A stretch of DNA of 64,000 nt from Medicago truncatula (Eukaryota > Streptophyta > Magnoliopsida > Fabales > Fabaceae): positions 30,057,262 through 30,121,261 of the forward strand of contig NC_053042.1 in NCBI RefSeq assembly GCF_003473485.1. The letters are read 5' to 3'. The position numbers and the translations under genes were made by a program. Of the stretch, positions 25,168 to 38,132 are shown one piece after another (position 1 is the stretch's first letter; every line of letters starts with the position of its first letter). The notes below the pieces were generated by a model. The model did not search any database. It had not been told where the DNA came from and saw only the letters and a program-made list of their open reading frames with translations.

Positions 25168-25943
25168 AGTCAGGATCCGTTGACACCAGATGTCAACGGA
25201 TTTGTTGACACCAGGTATGAACCGTTGATTTCTTTTGATCTAAAGGCTTTTATTTGTTCATTTAAAAATTCCATGTGGCCACTCTCATGTGATTACCGTC
25301 CCAATTCTCTATTGCTTTCTCTGCCATTTTTATGCCCTGAATATGTGCAATTGACATGTCTATGATTACGCCATCTTTCGATTTTAGTATCAAAAATCAA
25401 CAACAACCATGATTCACTATCTATTGTTTCTAATTAATTCATAAACTCAATTCCCACACTTTTAATTTATTGATAAACTCAATGGAAGAAATTAACAACA
25501 ATCATGATTCATGATCCACTATCTAATATTTGTTACATTGATACTGTGTAAATAAACTGAAATACCAACCATGGTTCATGATTCACTATCTAATATTTCT
25601 AATTTATTCATAAACTCAATTCCCACACCTTTAATATCATTTTTGTTTCGATTTCATAAATTAAACTTTGCATACATTTTTTGTTAGGATTTACTATCAA
25701 TATAAGTAATTAACAAAGGGAGTAAAGATTGAACATTGAGAACGAATTCCCACACCTTTAATTTATTCACGACTGGATCTAGTGGAAAGAAAACAAAGCT
25801 TTCTAATGGAGTTTTAGTAAATTTGTTAAAAAAAATCCAAAGTGTTTGATAAAATAGCTACACACGGAGCTCATTTGGAGAACTCTTAATAGCCTTTGAT
25901 TAAATAAAATAGAGGGTTTAGATTTGGTGTCAACGGATCCTGA

Positions 25944-25945
<2 letters not shown>
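25168..25945. mobile_element. TIR element, 778 bp, inserted in a (TA)n tract
   Basis: Perfect 20-bp inverted ends AGTCAGGATCCGTTGACACC. TA-rich microsatellite lies directly on both sides, so the target duplication cannot be read. Inside, a unit containing 'atgattcactatctaatatttctaa' occurs three times in diverged form (about 25399, 25500 and 25565). No gene. The family is unassigned. Confidence 0.75.

Positions 25946-25946
<1 letters not shown>

Positions 25947-26004
<58 letters not shown>
25947..26004. repeat. (AT)n microsatellite, 58 bp
   Basis: 29 AT units directly abutting the right end of the TIR element at 25168..25945. Confidence 0.95.
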
Positions 26005-26007
<3 letters not shown>

Positions 26008-28934
26008 AAAAATATTCTAGGACTTTTGGTTCCCAAAAAAAAAATCGTCTATACTTTTGGTCCCTTCTTTTAAGTCATGTCATTTGTACCCTACATATTT
26101 TTGAATAAATTTTTGCAAGAATGTTCAGAATATTATAAGAATCTTTCTCAAAAAAATAGAATTTTTAACAAAACATATTATTATGATGTTTTAAGCGCCA
26201 AAAAAATAAAATTTCATATTAAATTTATGTTTTGTTGAAAAATTATAATATTGTTCGGGAGATATGCTTATGATAATCTAAACATAACTGCAAAATCAAA
26301 ATACAAAATTTTGAATGATACATATGAGTTGATTTAAAAAAACAGAGTACAAAGTTGTGATGAAAACATTTGCGGTACTAAAAATTGAAATTTTTTAAAG
26401 AGACTAAAACTAAAAGTTAAAATATTTATAGAGACCAAAAAGATATTTCACCTTGTATATAATCTCTTTTATCTTTGGGCAAAAAAGTAGTTCACTAGTG
26501 AACTCAAGAGCAACACCAGATCCCTTTGACTAGATAAATTTCTTGCTTGAGCTCCTCTTTGCCTTCCACCTAAGCTGCCCAGTGAAGCCTCATAGGGCAG
26601 GATATGATAGAGTCTGGTCATGGAAAAGATTCTCTTCAAGTGAATCAGCCCCTTATATCGGAGCACATACCTTCTTGTCTACTATTAGACAAGAGCTCAC
26701 TTCAACTAAGTCAGTCATGTCTCATCGTATACCATTTTGTTCTGGAATATTGGGGACTCGCGGTCAATACCAAGGTGTAGGTTGGGGATACTCCTTCGAT
26801 CTTCCCATTCATTTTCATTGTTAGTGGATCCCTCTTCTCCTAATTCTTTCCATTCTAACAACCAAGAATCCATAATAATTCTTAAATCCATAACACCATA
26901 TGTTTCATTACAAATGTATTATTTTAGTTATGTGCAGTTCTTAACAAATGATTAATCGTATTGATTTTGATGATAAAACGAGTTTCAATTACTAAAACAC
27001 TTTTATTAATTATAGTCAGTGGACTACTTAAATGAATTAAGATACTGAAGTAGGGGAAAAACAATTAACGCTTCATAAATTTTCTAAAGAGACGGTCGAT
27101 TTGAGATAGAAATATTACAATTGAAACACGACTTTGTCTAACCTACAAGAGTAAATTGATTTTTCACCATGCACAAGTTTATTTTTCCAGCATTAGAACA
27201 ATAATACTTTTCATATTTCATTTAATTTAATAGTAAACTTTATTTATCTAATGATGAAAATAACCTTATGCATGGTACAAATTTTATCTTTCTTGTGCAT
27301 AAGAGACTTGGCCTTGAAACTTATAATGAGATCGAAAGAGTATATGTTAATCAAATTACAAGTATTCGTTTTATGTCTCTTCAAATTGTCAAAAGAAAAA
27401 TATCTTATGTCTTTTCAGGTTGTGAAAATATTTATATTTTTTTGTTGCTGAAAAGGTTATACAAAAATAACATCCAGGCTTTTTGCAAGAGGAGATTACA
27501 TTCTCTTTCTAGTCAATACATTTATGTTATCGCTTAAAATGTAATGTAAGTTGATAGTCAAAATGGTCTACAGATGAATTAAGTTTGAACTGAAATCGAG
27601 TTAATTGAATGAAGAATCAATTGAATTAGGAACATTCAAATACGAGTTAGTCAAATATTTCTCAGGTTTAAAAAGTGTGAAAAAGGTCGTGGGGGTGTAA
27701 GAATTGGTCGAAGACACATGAAACTAACAATTTGACCTCAACGACTCGTATTTCATATTTTTAGCTTAAGGTCGTAAAGACAACTATAATCTTGGAATCT
27801 TGATCGAAGAGAGAATGCTGCATGAACAAGGTACCAGAAAAGACCGTGAAGCATGTGGAACAATTCCAAATATAGGGCACCACGTGCACACAACAATGAT
27901 CACAAACTATACGCATTACGCGCAAGTTTAACCAAACTCTTTGCAGACAATGTTCATAACCAATAAGATTATCATTATATGCTCTCAAAATGTTCATAAC
28001 CAATAATATCATTTGTAAATCAGTGATGCTATATATAGCGAATTGTTTGTCTGGAAAATTGTCGAGCGTGTATTTTTTGAGTTAAAAGGAAACTGCATAT
28101 CAAGTTGTTTTGACTAAATCTTGGAATTGGTGGAAATCACCTAAGTAGTGGTGATAATCAACCAAATACAATTAGTCGTGAATAGTTCGCGAGAATATCA
28201 TATCCTTCACTGGATGTAGCATTTTCCTTTGTAAATTTCTTTTAAGAAATACTCTATCAATCAAACTATCAATTTTCTTGTATTATACCTTTATCTATCT
28301 GCATTCATTAATCTATGTTTTTCTTAGTTCATTAACTCTAAAAATCACAATAATTCCTAACACTCTTTGGAGGGGTTAAGAAACTCACAACCCAGTAGTC
28401 CCTTCATTGGCGTAATAGCTCGAAGTAAATTGAAATTGTTGAGAGTTATTAGCCGAATCTTCAACTAATTTTCAAGTTCGACAACAATTTAAAACTTAAA
28501 TTTAATCATTTTACGAAAAAATTTGTCTTAAAAAAAGTAGTGGACAAATCACATAGTAATTGTGGATAAATCACCTGCAATTCGTCAATAGCAACCTAGG
28601 TTTCACCTAATACTTGTTTCCGTTAAAGAAGGAAACTTAATTGCAGTTTTTTGAGTGTGCTATTTAATTTTAACTATTTTCTAATCAAACATACACGCAT
28701 AATAATATTATAAATATTTGTGTGATGAATCAATGTCTTCTTTTCTATAATCAAAACTCATACGGAGGATAATATATCAAATTAAAACAAAACAAAATAA
28801 AATAAAATAAAAGATCGATTATACAAAGATTGGGATGCATAAACCATCCACAATCAAACAATATATATAATATAACATTAACATGGTCATAAGATAACTA
28901 AACAAAAAATAATAGAAAAACAAAAGCACAACAC
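26005..28934. other. Intergenic; decayed repeats, no gene recognised
   Basis: About 26015-26450 is a diverged relative of the inverted-repeat element at 24299..25115. The following 2.4 kb shows no protein family I recognise. Several frames of 60-90 codons are present on both strands but without motifs. Around 27540-28360 the texture resembles an old repeat, possibly a fossil LTR fragment; that is a guess. Confidence 0.4.
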
Positions 28935-29345
28935 CTATAGTGGAATCTGAATCCTAGTAGCTTCTTGAACCAAAGCAGTTCTAGCAGTCACAATTTTGCT
29001 ATTAGAAATTAAAGGAGGATCAAATGTTGTGCAATCTATCCAATCCTTCAAGTACTCTTCTTGTCCCCACATATCTGGAATCCATACTCTTCCACCCATT
29101 TCAACTCTATGTCTCTTCAACCTCTCTCTTCCACTTTCTTCTTCCTCAACAATAGGCAAAACCATCTTCTTCAAATATGCTATTTCAATCTTTGTGTCAT
29201 CTTCTTCTTCTTCTTCTTTGAGTTGATGAGGTTTCTTCATTTCAAGATCAATTAGGTCATGAGATTTAGTAGATGATTGGTGAGTCATTGTAGTAGTATT
29301 TGTGTTTGTGTTTGTGTTGTTCTCTTTCATGCAAAACAGGACCAT
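28935..29345 (-). CDS. BIC1-like protein (putative inhibitor of cryptochrome signalling)
   Basis: Single-exon gene for 136 residues. The conserved block [36 protein letters not shown] and later ARTALVQEA matches, from memory, the conserved domain of plant BIC1/BIC2 (Blue-light Inhibitor of Cryptochromes), small nuclear proteins that block CRY2 dimerisation. The N-terminal half is low complexity (NTNTNTNTTT, then an acidic EEEEEDD run), as usual for the family. Two ATGs are possible: 29345 and, five codons on, 29330. A TATATA lies only about 12-15 nt upstream of the first, which favours the second if it is the real TATA box. ACGT-core motifs (ACGTGTC at 29544..29550; CACGTC near 29485) upstream could bind HY5-type bZIP factors. 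The assignment rests on recalled family sequence. Confidence 0.72.
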   Translation of the reverse strand: MVLFCMKENNTNTNTNTTTMTHQSSTKSHDLIDLEMKKPHQLKEEEEEDDTKIEIAYLKKMVLPIVEEEESGRERLKRHRVEMGGRVWIPDMWGQEEYLKDWIDCTTFDPPLISNSKIVTARTALVQEATRIQIPL

Positions 29346-30986
29346 ATTGAAGAATGTATATAGTGTTGATATTTTAATTTCTGTGTGCTATGAATATTAT
29401 TTTTGAGTCTTGGTTTTGTGTGACAGTGTATGGGGAAGAAAATTAAAGGCATGAGGAGAATGAAATGAGTGGGAAATTAGTTCACACGTCACCCCACAAG
29501 ACAAGACTACGAGGGGTTCTTTTGTATGGTATGTGACAAACGTACGTGTCTTGTTTCATGTGGGACTTTTATAATGTGTGGTTTGGAATTTGGATGTTGG
29601 TTCTCAACTTGCAAAAATAAGGAATTTTCTATTGGAAAATGATATATATTGAAAGAGAGTGGTGAGGGATGATCGATACCTTGGATGGATATTTTGGAGG
29701 ATTGTGAGGTTGACGTTGGTCTTCTATATATCATGTATTCTTGGCTTCTATTTCAATCAATTAGCATTGAGAATTTGATTTTTTGGTAGGGTATACATTA
29801 ATTATTATATAGTAGTTTATGTCTTTTATTTTATTGAGAAATGTATGACAAAACTGTAAATGAAGTAGTAAAATTCTAAAAATAAAAAGCATTACACACC
29901 AATAATGTTGGTGTTGGTTGATAATATACATGTTTGAAAAAGTTTCATATTACTTAGAATTATAAAAGAAGAGGGATTGTTTCTTGAAGTACAAGACAAA
30001 TAAAATGGTTCATTCACTTCTTTACTTTTTGGCTTGACAAGTATTATTTGCCACGAGACTGATTCTTAAAATGCAAGACAAGTAGAGAATGTCTATATAT
30101 AAGGTATATTTCTTTGTTATGAGATGCATTAGTCAGAAACACTTTAAACTTGTATCTAACTTTTTCTTTTTCTTTTTCACTCTTGTGATTGAATGATGTG
30201 AGATGTAGTTAGGTATTTCAAATCAATGTTCCATTGAAAGAAACGGTGGGATAGTGTCTGGCTAATGATATTAATTTTAAAACTTCAGCCAAAACTATCA
30301 CCATGATGAAGCAAAGCAATTTGGACTTAACCCTTAATTACATCTCTAAATTTGCAATGATGGACTAAGTATAAATATAAATTTCTTTCCAAATGGTTAG
30401 AAATATTCACATGCACTAAAAACATTGTGCACTGATCGCAATGAGAAATAATCTTTTCTTTTGGAAGAAAATAATCTTTGTTGTATGAAGGTTAAAATAA
30501 TTTTCAGAGGAAAACATTTTTTTTTTTTTTGAAGAAAGAAGAAAACATATATTTATAGGAGGCAAAATAAAAGAATACATATTTGAAAGTACACGGCTTT
30601 AATATAATATAAAAACTATTAAATGTTTTTGAAATACATAAGTTATTTTAAATTTTGAAAATGTCAAATTTATATATTATTAAAAAATAACTAAGTGAAT
30701 TGTACTCCTAAAAAACTAAGTGAAGTTTGATATCGATTAGAATAAAGTTACATAAAATTTGTATATTTTAATACATTTTAAAGATTAATAATATCTGTCA
30801 TATATGTTTTTATTGGAAAAAATATTGACTAATATTCAACAAAGTATTATATCCAGAAAAAAAAATCAACAAAGTAAAGTTTTTTTGGTTACAAGGCAAA
30901 AAAGTAAAATTTAAATTTATAGTTCATTACTTAGTTTTACCTCAAAAAAAATTCATTACTTAGTTTTAAAAATAAAAAAAATATTT
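29346..30986. other. Promoter side of the BIC1-like gene, then intergenic
   Basis: The first few hundred bases are the upstream region of the BIC1-like gene, with ACGT-type motifs. The remainder is AT-rich with no recognised gene or transposon. Confidence 0.45.
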
Positions 30987-31069
30987 TGCAAGCTGTGGGG
31001 TTTGAACCCACGCGCACTCAGTGCAGTAGGTCTTAAGTCTACCCCCTTAGACCACTCGGGCAAGCCTGC
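30987..31069 (-). tRNA. tRNA-Leu (anticodon UAA)
   Basis: Read on the minus strand, the 83-nt sequence folds as a type II tRNA. The acceptor stem GCAGGCT/AGCTTGC has one G-U pair; the D arm is GCCCGAGTGGTCTAAGGGGG. The anticodon loop is CTTAAGA with UAA at 31033..31035. A long variable arm and the T arm GTGGG-TTCAAAC-CCCAC follow, then discriminator A. No intron. The anticodon stem has an A-C mismatch next to the loop (positions 31/39). Confidence 0.93.
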
Positions 31070-31799
31070 TTTGAGTTAAGTTGAAGAGAGTTAATCTTTT
31101 ATTTAATTATTTTTTTGAAAGAATGTTTTATTTAATTGAATAGTAGTTAACTTAAGGAAAAATATATTATTTATTAAGTTTAATTCAATTGATTTGGAAA
31201 AAAAGTTTCAAGTTTGACTAAAGGTGTTGAATAAAGTAAAGCTTGAACTAAATCTATATTGAAATGAAGAGTTTATTCTAAAGAATAATATGAGGATGAG
31301 GAGGATAAGGAGATGGTAAAATGTAAAAGCTTAATTGGTATCCTGAAAGAAAAATAAAGGCCTATAATTGGTTAACACTTGACAGATTATATGTTTCAAA
31401 TGATTTCATATCAGTTATTATTATTCAATGAATGTTACTTCTTATAACAGATTACAATTATCTTGATGCGCAAATTTTATTTTATTTTTTTCCATAGAAA
31501 GGAAAATGTTCATGAAACAAGCTAAAGAATTATAACAAGCTCTAAGCATTAAGAAATATTACCTATACAAGAATACAAGGTAATTGACTTATTCAAATAT
31601 GTCAACAAGGAAAGCATAAAAGCTGCAATTCTGCAAGAGTCTACATGAACAAACTGAAACTGTATGAACAACTCTTGAATAAAAGCTAAAAAGGAGAAAG
31701 ACATTGAAGTAGTAACACCTTGACCAATGTTATTTATAACCCCTAAGTAAAAAATGATGCATTGGCGAAGAAATGCACAGAGCATTGGGAAGAAGAGTA
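31070..31799. other. Spacer between tRNA-Leu and the 3' end of FtsZ2
   Basis: AT-rich; includes the probable FtsZ2 3' untranslated region near 31500-31799. No other feature was recognised. Confidence 0.5.
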
Positions 31800-34700
31800 T
31801 TAAACCCTTGGATAGCGTGAGCGTCCTTTCTTCTTTAAGAAATCGGGGATCTCAAACAAACTACCATCATCAGAGAACGAGGAAGGTCGCCGATTGAAAT
31901 TGATAGTTGTATCTCCCTGAGTGAGCTGACTAGTCTGTGTTTAGAACATGAACCAGAATTATGAGTCTGCATGACATGGATGGAGAGGGATAGAGAGGGA
32001 GACTTGAATTATACCTGTAGTGGCTTCTCTTCATCTTCCTCTTGACGCTTGAATCCGGTTGCAATTAATGTTATGCTTACCTATATGAAATCAAATGACA
32101 TGGCTCACCATGTTGATCATATTCCATATGGATTTAATTCATTCACACCGACAATGTAAATATTTAACATTCATACTGATTATACATTCAAATGAAGTTT
32201 GAAAAGTATTCAATCCCAAATACCAGCTAAACAAAATATAACCGGAGAAGTTCACAGTACAAGATTTGAACTTGATCAAGTATTTATTTTTTCCCTTTGG
32301 TCCTTTTCTCTGAATATTACTTGGGTTTTGTGATCCATAACGTGATAAAACGACAGTCTCTATTCCTTTGAGGACGTGGTAATTTTTTTTAATGATTTCT
32401 TAAAAGCTACTACTCATACTTAACAATATTAACTCAACACAATGAGAGGATTCTCCTAGAAGATTTTGGGACTGCAAATTGATTGTTGGCTTTTTTCTGT
32501 ACACAAATATTACAGTTAGTAGTTATGCTAGTAATCAGGGATCGAATCTTGGACCTTCTACTTATATCTCTTTCGATGTCCCTTAGCTCATTAACCAAGT
32601 TTATACACTACAATTTAAAGTAAACCATTTCAAATCATTTCTGAATTTCTGAATTTCTTTGCTAAACACTTATATAACTAGGAATGATTGCTGTGTATCT
32701 GCTTCTCCTAGGGATATACTGAAATGTGGTAAGTTGCACAATTCATAAATGGTGGAAGTGGCATATAATGCATGGGTGCATGATTTCTTATGATTAATGT
32801 CAAAGATTACATCCAGTAAAAAAATTATGTTAAGTGCATGACTTCTTATGATTAATGTCAACGATTACATCCAGTCAAAAAAAGATGTTAAAGATTACAG
32901 TTTAACTTACTTGACCAGTGAGTGAAGGATCTATTACTGCTCCAAAAATCAAATTAGCACTAGGGTCCACGAGATCGTAGATAACTTCTGCAGCAGCATT
33001 TACCTGTAAATGATTATATTAAAAACCATAGCATACAAAAGGGGCATCATTCATAGCAAGCCTGCAAGAGCATGATGAATTTCATAGACTGATAAAACCC
33101 GTAAAATCAAGATAATGAATTTAATGAATACTGATGCACTTGAGGGCTCTACAATGGTGGAAACAGAAAAGTTGAAAGGGATAAACCCTAGTGTGAACAC
33201 TTCTACAATATTTCATGCTCCTAACCAACTTCTTCCAACAATATTTCGCCATGATTTCCCTACTCACCACTACCCCCCTTATAATAACATTTTCTGACAT
33301 AATCACAAGGAAAGATACCCATGCGTCCCTATAACTAACTCTGATTCTCTCCCCTGGGTCCCACTTCCTTCTAGATATGCCTAGGTGTCCTATCAGACAG
33401 CAGATCATGAATCGCAACGCCTCAAACAAGTATTAGCTCCATTAAAAGTCAAAGTTCACAAAATGATTAATAGAAAAGTAAATCTATGGAAATTTATTCG
33501 TTTCAATAAGGAATTTGGAAATTTATTCGTTTCAATAAGGAATTTGGAAATTTATTCGTTTCAATAGGAATTCATTATAATTGATCTCTCAAATTGATAT
33601 CATATCCACAGAAAGTTCATACTAATTGCAATATAAAATATGCAAGACATTATTCCGATGGAACCATGACTATAAGTTACCCGTGCAATGCACAAGTATT
33701 ATTTGCAAAATTGGCAAAATTACATTAAGAGTCCTTTATCAATTTGGCAAAATTAGCAAAATAAATAAGATAAATAATTTTTGTCTTGGAAATTGTGTAT
33801 TCTACTTTTTGAAAGTTAAAAAAGTGTTATTTTCAATGTAAAATTTGACTTTTCTTTCTACTTTTAGTTCCTTAACTAGTGCCCCGGGGGCACTGGTTAA
33901 CAAGACCCATAATTTTATAGGAGCAGAGGGGGAAAGGAAGCCAAAATAACAACAACAAAGAGATAGAAAAAGAAATAAAATAAAAAATTAAAATAACATC
34001 ATTGGCACAGCTGAAATATATACTTGGCAAAGATTAAAGCACAAGATCACCCTCACCTCATACAAGGTTAGATCACTCCCACCAGTTATGTTCCATACAA
34101 TTCCAGTAGCCCTTTCAATACCAATATCTAGTAAAGGAGACTGAATAGCATTTAATGCAGCATCTCTTGCCCTTGTTTTCCCTTGAACACACAAAAAATG
34201 TCATAAGATAAATTTCAATAATATATGAAGTTCAAAAATTAAAAAGCGCTCATAATCCTGAACCAACAGTTGCAGAAAGGAGACTTAAATTGCACTTCAA
34301 TATTAGAATAATGAAAAAAATAAGCAGTGTAGAATTGGTAAAAATTGAAATCTAAATAGCATTGAATCATTTTCAGTTTCCATACATACCAGTTGCAGTC
34401 CCTATCCCCATCAGTGAAGAACCAGCATTTGCCATTATAGCTCGAACATCAGCAAAATCTACATTTACCATCCCTGGGATCTGCACTCAGTAAGTATAAT
34501 CAATGAGCATTATTGATTTTACTTATTACAGAAAGATAATGCATGAACAACAGGAATGCAAAGATCATTAGCAATTTCATACTGTAATAATATCAGATAT
34601 GCCACGAACGCCCTGTCGAAGAATATCATCAGCAAGATTGAATGCTTCCGTTACAGGGGTAGATTGAGAAACTGCAGTTAATAGCTTGTCGTTTGGAATA

Positions 34701-36704
34701 ACTATTAGAGTATCGACATTATCTCTTAAAGCTGTAATTCCTTCTTGTGCTTGAATGGATCTCTTTCGTCCTTCAAATGAAAAAGGGGTGGTGACAATAC
34801 CAACAGTCAGTATACCCATTGACTTTGCAACACCAGCAATGATCGGAGCACCTCCTGTGCCGGTTCCACCACCCATTCCGGCCTGCAAAAGTTCATTTTA
34901 AGTTTCAAGTTTAGGAAAATGTACAAACAAAGAACAATTTAAAAGAACCGCAAGCACGTCTGTTCCAAATTTTGAAAAAATTAGGGTCCATTTACTTCTC
35001 ATTTTTCTTGTTTTCATTTTCACTCTTATTAATAAACACAAGATAATGTAGATTCAATACTCACCTCACCATTTTCTTTTATAATTTTTTAAAATAGATC
35101 TAGCATTTTCAAAAACATTCAAAATGGCAAAACATTGTTTCATTGTTTCTAAAAATGCATTCTTTCTAGCTTTCCTTCCACCTTTTCTCTATCACAATTG
35201 TTCCCTACACAAGTCTTTCATCTACTTGTTAACAATTTAAAATGAACATATATTTTAAAAAATGAAAACTGAAAATATTTTTTGAAGTAAAACAGGGTCT
35301 TACATTCTTAAAGATATTATAAATATCTAGAACTGTTGATCCCTTGTCTTAAAAGGAAACTAATTATCAAAAAGCCGAATAGTAAATGACTTTATATTAT
35401 TTGATAAATTTCCTCCTACACTATTAAAAGAAACACCACAAATGACCAAATTTGTATTCGATATCAGAGTGCACTAAGATTAACTTATGATCATAATAAC
35501 AAACATTTATTACGAATTTCTTTTTGCATTTGACTACCTTGTCCCTACTGTATAACGAGGTATTACCGAACAGAGCATAAAACACTCATAAGTGTTCAAT
35601 AGCAGTTATCAGTAGTTCAATCGAGGCTGTCAGTGTTATCGAAGGCAGATCGCAGTTCAAATTTTGCTATGCAGTAAGGTTACAGGGCTATAGGCTATAG
35701 CCTCTATTTGACACTTTGTACTAAATTGCATATTACGGATCACTGTGCTAAATTGCATATTATGGATCAATAGCCGTTTGTTAAAATTTCTGTTACATTG
35801 TAGTGTTGTAGCTACAATCTGACATCATTGGGCCAGGCTTCTAGCTCAAAGAGCTCTAGTGAGAGAGGACATCTAAGATATAAATTAAGTCAATGTTTGG
35901 GGGAGTTGATCCTTAACACATATACTAATATTTGTAAATCATGTAGAATGGTGTAACATTTAGACCGATAAATACTAAGAAAACTCTTAATGTAAAATAT
36001 AATTCAATGTGCAGAAATTATAATTAAAGAAAAGTAGTTGAACATACTGTAACAAAGACCATATCAGCTCCATAAACTGCCTCTTCAATTGATTCTCTAC
36101 TTTCTTTCGCAGCATTCATTCCAGTCTCTGGGTTACCGCCAGCTCCAAGACCTCGCGTAAGCTCAAGACCAATTTGCAGCCGGTTCTCAGGAAACACAGG
36201 CGACATCCTCATAGCTTGTACATCAGTATTAACAATCCAAAACTCAACGCCATGCATCGAACTCTCTATCATACGATTCACTGCGTTAGATCCACCACCT
36301 CCCACACCAATAACTTTAATCTTCGCTTGATTGTAATTACTCTCACTAGATATATCCCCTAAGCTCTCGGATAAATCCTCACCCAAACTAGAACTACCCT
36401 TTCTCGGAATATTCACGGTGCTACTCACCTCACCTCTAAGCATCGAAACCTCAGGATGCAGATGTAAAAAAGGGTCATGGCTATGATATGAACTACCATT
36501 ATTGGAATTACTTGAACACTTAACTTGAACTAAGCTTAACTTTCTCTCACTACCTAAAAATCCAATTTTTCTATCAAAAATTTTCATGAAATTAACTCTC
36601 CTAGGAAATTCTCTTCCTCTAACAACATTAAACACCCCTGCTGAATTTATAGCATTGGAATGTGCAAAATTTGTTGACACACAAGTCACCATTTTGAACT
36701 TCAA
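31800..36704 (-). CDS. FtsZ2: Plastid division protein FtsZ2 (complete, 7 exons)
   Basis: Tubulin-like GTPase that assembles the Z-ring inside chloroplasts. Exons on the minus strand: 36048..36704, 34583..34882, 34390..34480, 34057..34181, 32911..33003, 32015..32080 and 31800..31934; all GT/AG, 1467 nt, 488 residues. Residues 1 to about 60 are a transit-peptide-like stretch. The FtsZ core starts at [17 protein letters not shown]. The tubulin signature GGGTGTG is at 223-229, on exon 2, and [11 protein letters not shown] and [15 protein letters not shown] follow. The C-terminal peptide [16 protein letters not shown] is specific to FtsZ2 and in Arabidopsis binds ARC6 at the inner envelope, which separates this from FtsZ1. 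The start may be 36704 (MKFKMVT) or 36692 (MVTCVS); the second resembles Arabidopsis FtsZ2-1 (MATYVS) better. No damage seen. Confidence 0.96.
32776..32891. repeat. Tandem duplication, 58-bp unit, FtsZ2 intron 5
   Basis: Two adjacent copies beginning GTGCATGA at 32776 and 32834, differing at a few bases. They lie between exons 5 and 6 of FtsZ2. Confidence 0.85.
33489..33572. repeat. 29-bp tandem repeat, about 2.9 copies, FtsZ2 intron 4
   Basis: Units start at 33489, 33518 and 33547 with GAAATTTATTCGTTTCAATA. The first two copies are identical; the last is slightly truncated. The repeat creates an open frame that is not a gene. Confidence 0.9.
35590..35835. repeat. Dispersed repeat ('ctatttgacactttgtactaaa' family), FtsZ2 intron 1
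   Basis: Contains GCTATAGCCTCTATTTGACA and then CTTTGTACTAAATTGCATA, repeated in part. Close relatives are at about 53724..53945 (IscA intron 2), and the related 59313..59481 copy has inverted AATGTTGTCA ends. A short non-coding transposon family is likely. Ends are approximate here. Confidence 0.5.
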
Positions 36705-37229
36705 AATTGGGATATGTAAGTCAATTTATGGAGAAAATTTAGATACTCAAAAGATTCAAACTTTCCATGTGCCCAGAAAATTTTCTTCCAAAACCTGTTC
36801 ATTTAAGCAAAAATAAAAGGTGCCCATTAACATTAAACTATCATTAAGTCGCTAATAACAAACGGGTTATACACAAAAAATGAAATTGGTGAAATACCAA
36901 ATAGTTGGTAATTCAGTAAATTGCTTTGAATTGATATGAAGAGTAGTTTCAGAAAATTATAGTGAAGAAAAAAAGAGTAAACAACATTGCAGATAATGAA
37001 GAAAGCGTAATTGGTTACAGAAAGAGAAACCTGAGAAGTTGTGGGAAGCCTTTGATAGGAAAACTACAAAGGGTTTTACAGTTAGCAGTAGCACGAACAC
37101 CTTTGCTCATTGTTCATTTTTTTTTCCTATCCCGATAATTTATTTTAATTGAATATTTGTATTTTTTTTATAAAAGTTTTTTTTAAAAAAAGGTCAAAAT
37201 GGAATTAAATTGAAAACCAACAAACATTC
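36705..37229. other. FtsZ2 5' flank and spacer to LINE
   Basis: The upstream region of FtsZ2, probably holding its 5' leader and promoter. No further feature was recognised. Confidence 0.5.
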
Positions 37230-38099
37230 TAACATTCTTCTTGGCACAAAGTATGCAAAAAAGAAGCTTTAAAAATCAATATAAAAGGACACAATACAAG
37301 ATAAAATTAACCGGCACGCAAACAATCAAAAGGGCACTGCCACCAGCCATAATAGCCTACATGATGTAGCGATCTTTGTCTTCAGCCACACAAGAGAAAT
37401 ATTTTTAACCTTATGCAGTTCAGACATAGTTTTTTCCTTATTGTTAAAAATCATATCATTTATTTCATTCCAAATGACCCAAACAGATATAAATCAAATT
37501 AAGTAAATAAAAGAGTGTAGCACTTTAGAGCCACTTGTCAAATGAGAATACTGAACACAGTGTTCCATAATAGAACAGGGGTCAACCGATGAGAAACCCA
37601 ACCAATCACGAACTGGATTCCAAAAGAGCTAACCTATTAGTATTACGAATAAAACGTCAAGCAAAAACTGAAACATTCAAAGGAAGATCCTTATGTCAAA
37701 TCAAATCTGAAACTACAGAAGGATGTTGCGCTTGCGAGCTATTGAGATAAAGGTAAGCACTATGGACAAAGTAAACCTCGTCCCGGTCCAACTGCCACAC
37801 CCACTTATCGTTAGTATCAACTTGTAAATGCACATTAGAAAGAAAAATCGAGCACTCCCCAACCAACTCCTCCCACGCCAACAAACAACGTCACCACCTC
37901 CGAACCTCACCTCCATCTCCCAACATATAACACTCATGGCTGCTACCGACACACACTTATCCTCTGACACATCAAACAATCGTCTAAATCTATCACACAA
38001 CAAAATATACCACATTCATGTGTCCGTCCAAAATAAAGTATATGCCCCATTACCTACGTTATGGGTCACATTCTCTTCAAACCAACCACCACCACCACC

Positions 38100-38100
<1 letters not shown>

Positions 38101-38131
<31 letters not shown>
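38101..38131. repeat. Poly-C run, 31 bases, after (CCA)n
   Basis: 31 consecutive C residues following several CCA units, within the LINE. The G-rich complement could form a quadruplex. Run length is prone to sequencing error. Confidence 0.9.

Positions 38132-38132
<1 letters not shown>

Noticed and set aside
26543-26824. 93-codon plus-strand frame
   Set aside because: No motifs; both strands are open here by chance or as an old repeat.
27540-28360. Possible fossil LTR by texture
   Set aside because: No clear TG...CA ends with a matching duplication could be found, so it is not called as an element.
33385-33567. 60-codon frame in FtsZ2 intron 4
   Set aside because: Created by the 29-bp tandem repeat (unit length not a multiple of three, chance open frame).
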